The notes beneath the pieces were generated by a model. That model was not told the origin of the DNA. It saw nothing but the letters and a program-made list of their open reading frames with translations, and did no database searches. DNA of 7,666 bases from Candidatus Ancillula trichonymphae ImTpAt (GTDB taxonomy: Bacteria > Actinomycetota > Actinomycetes > Actinomycetales > Bifidobacteriaceae). Shown piece by piece: positions 7,375-7,666 of the stretch. Position 1 is the stretch's first letter. Every line of letters begins with the position of its first letter. The stretch spans positions 1-7,666 of the forward strand of contig AXYY01000086.1 in assembly GCA_000485475.1 (NCBI GenBank), written 5' to 3'. A program made the position numbers and the translations under genes.

Positions 7375-7509
7375 CTAGATAAGTTCGCGTATTTCTCTAT
7401 CTTTCAAAGTGAGCAGTTTTTTTATTTTGTAGGGTGTTGGGGTGTCGTTGTACCGTTCCAATCTGTACATTAAGTTATCAGCTGTATCAAAATCCGTCAA
7501 ATCAATCAT
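7375..7509 (-). CDS. Small ORF of unknown function, 44 codons, possibly the split end of the upstream gene
   Basis: The ORF starts MIDLTDFDTADNL and ends KDREIRELI. Its ATG overlaps the upstream stop by four bases (ATGA), a layout typical of translational coupling. No ribosome binding site better than a purine-rich AAAAAGAGAA is seen before it. I do not recognise it as a free-standing protein. Its order, a hydrophobic strand ending in Asp, an amphipathic helix (NLMYRLERYN), a Lys-rich strand and a closing strand, resembles the C-terminal end of a larger alpha/beta domain such as some restriction-fold nuclease toxins. Since neighbouring genes are full of single-base indels, it may be the continuation of the upstream gene after a frameshift. 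Confidence 0.4.
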   Translation of the reverse strand: MIDLTDFDTADNLMYRLERYNDTPTPYKIKKLLTLKDREIRELI

Positions 7510-7666
7510 GAAGTTCTCTTTTTAAAGTTATGATTGTTTAGTTCTGACTTTACAGCGTTACCTATCATGTTTCTAACTTGTGGATAGGTAACAATACCGG
7601 CTTTCGCGTTTCCTTCATATGGCATTTTAAGTTCAATAGGTATATTATCGTTGTTTAACCAGATGA
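7506..7666 (-). CDS. C-terminal end of an unidentified protein, 5' partial
   Basis: Fifty-two codons are visible, entering from the right edge and ending at TGA 7508-7506. The segment contains NIPIELKMPYEGNAKAG, then VTYPQVRNMIGNAVKSELN. A strand ending Glu-Leu-Lys is compatible with the ExK half of a PD-(D/E)xK nuclease site, but one short motif proves nothing. The frame may continue into the overlapping 44-codon ORF if one base has been lost near 7510. Base composition is more AT-rich than miaB and miaA, which may point to accessory or transferred DNA. Confidence 0.45.
   Translation of the reverse strand, partial: IWLNNDNIPIELKMPYEGNAKAGIVTYPQVRNMIGNAVKSELNNHNFKKRTS
7557..7592 (-). repeat. 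Perfect 10-bp inverted repeat inside the edge ORF
   Basis: GTTACCTATC (7557-7566) and GATAGGTAAC (7583-7592) are exact reverse complements separated by 16 bases. They lie within coding sequence (codons around Val-Thr-Tyr and Ile-Gly-Asn). It could be an operator or a transcript hairpin, or chance. Confidence 0.5.

Noticed and set aside
7347..7382. 11-codon leader peptide ORF on the + strand
   Set aside because: The purine-rich sequence ends only about two bases before the ATG, there are no regulatory codon runs, and no + strand gene follows.
1..7666. CRISPR array, tRNA, rRNA, insertion sequence or phage attachment site
   Set aside because: No regularly spaced repeats, cloverleaf, rRNA motifs, transposase motifs or terminal inverted repeats were found by eye on either strand.

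Overview
The window looks like chromosome from a moderate-GC (high 40s percent by eye) actinobacterium. The case rests on the actinobacterial character of MiaB and MiaA, an apparently leaderless miaB message, and an exporter operon of the type lipoprotein, peptidoglycan-binding adaptor, ABC ATPase and MacB-like permease. The amount of gene decay would suit a host-associated or symbiotic lineage with a shrinking genome. I cannot name the species.

Positions 1-4133 (+ strand) hold four consecutive genes of a tripartite MacAB-type exporter. All four are broken. Reading the reconstructed protein across frames needs about 28 single-base-class frame changes, and there is at least one in-frame stop, one in-frame deletion and substitutions at key ATPase residues. 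Protein similarity continues on both sides of each break, so the genes decayed recently or the sequence has many indel errors.

Positions 4136-6460 (+ strand) hold miaB and miaA, both full length with no frameshift in 2.3 kb. They carry out consecutive steps of tRNA A37 modification: MiaA prenylates A37 and MiaB methylthiolates the i6A product. An extended -10 box lies at the end of the dead permease and places the predicted start point on the miaB ATG.

Positions 6467-7165 (- strand, convergent with miaA) hold a secreted HNH endonuclease-family gene. It keeps its signal peptide, promoter and ribosome binding site but is frameshifted several times.

Positions 7166-7374 carry no protein gene I can support. 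They contain a strong + strand promoter preceded by a 10-bp direct repeat and followed by a short region with alternative hairpins ending in a T run, which could be a small RNA or attenuator. Positions 7375-7666 (- strand) hold a 44-codon ORF overlapping by ATGA the end of a gene that enters from the right edge. These two may be the split C-terminal part of one nuclease-like or toxin-like protein.
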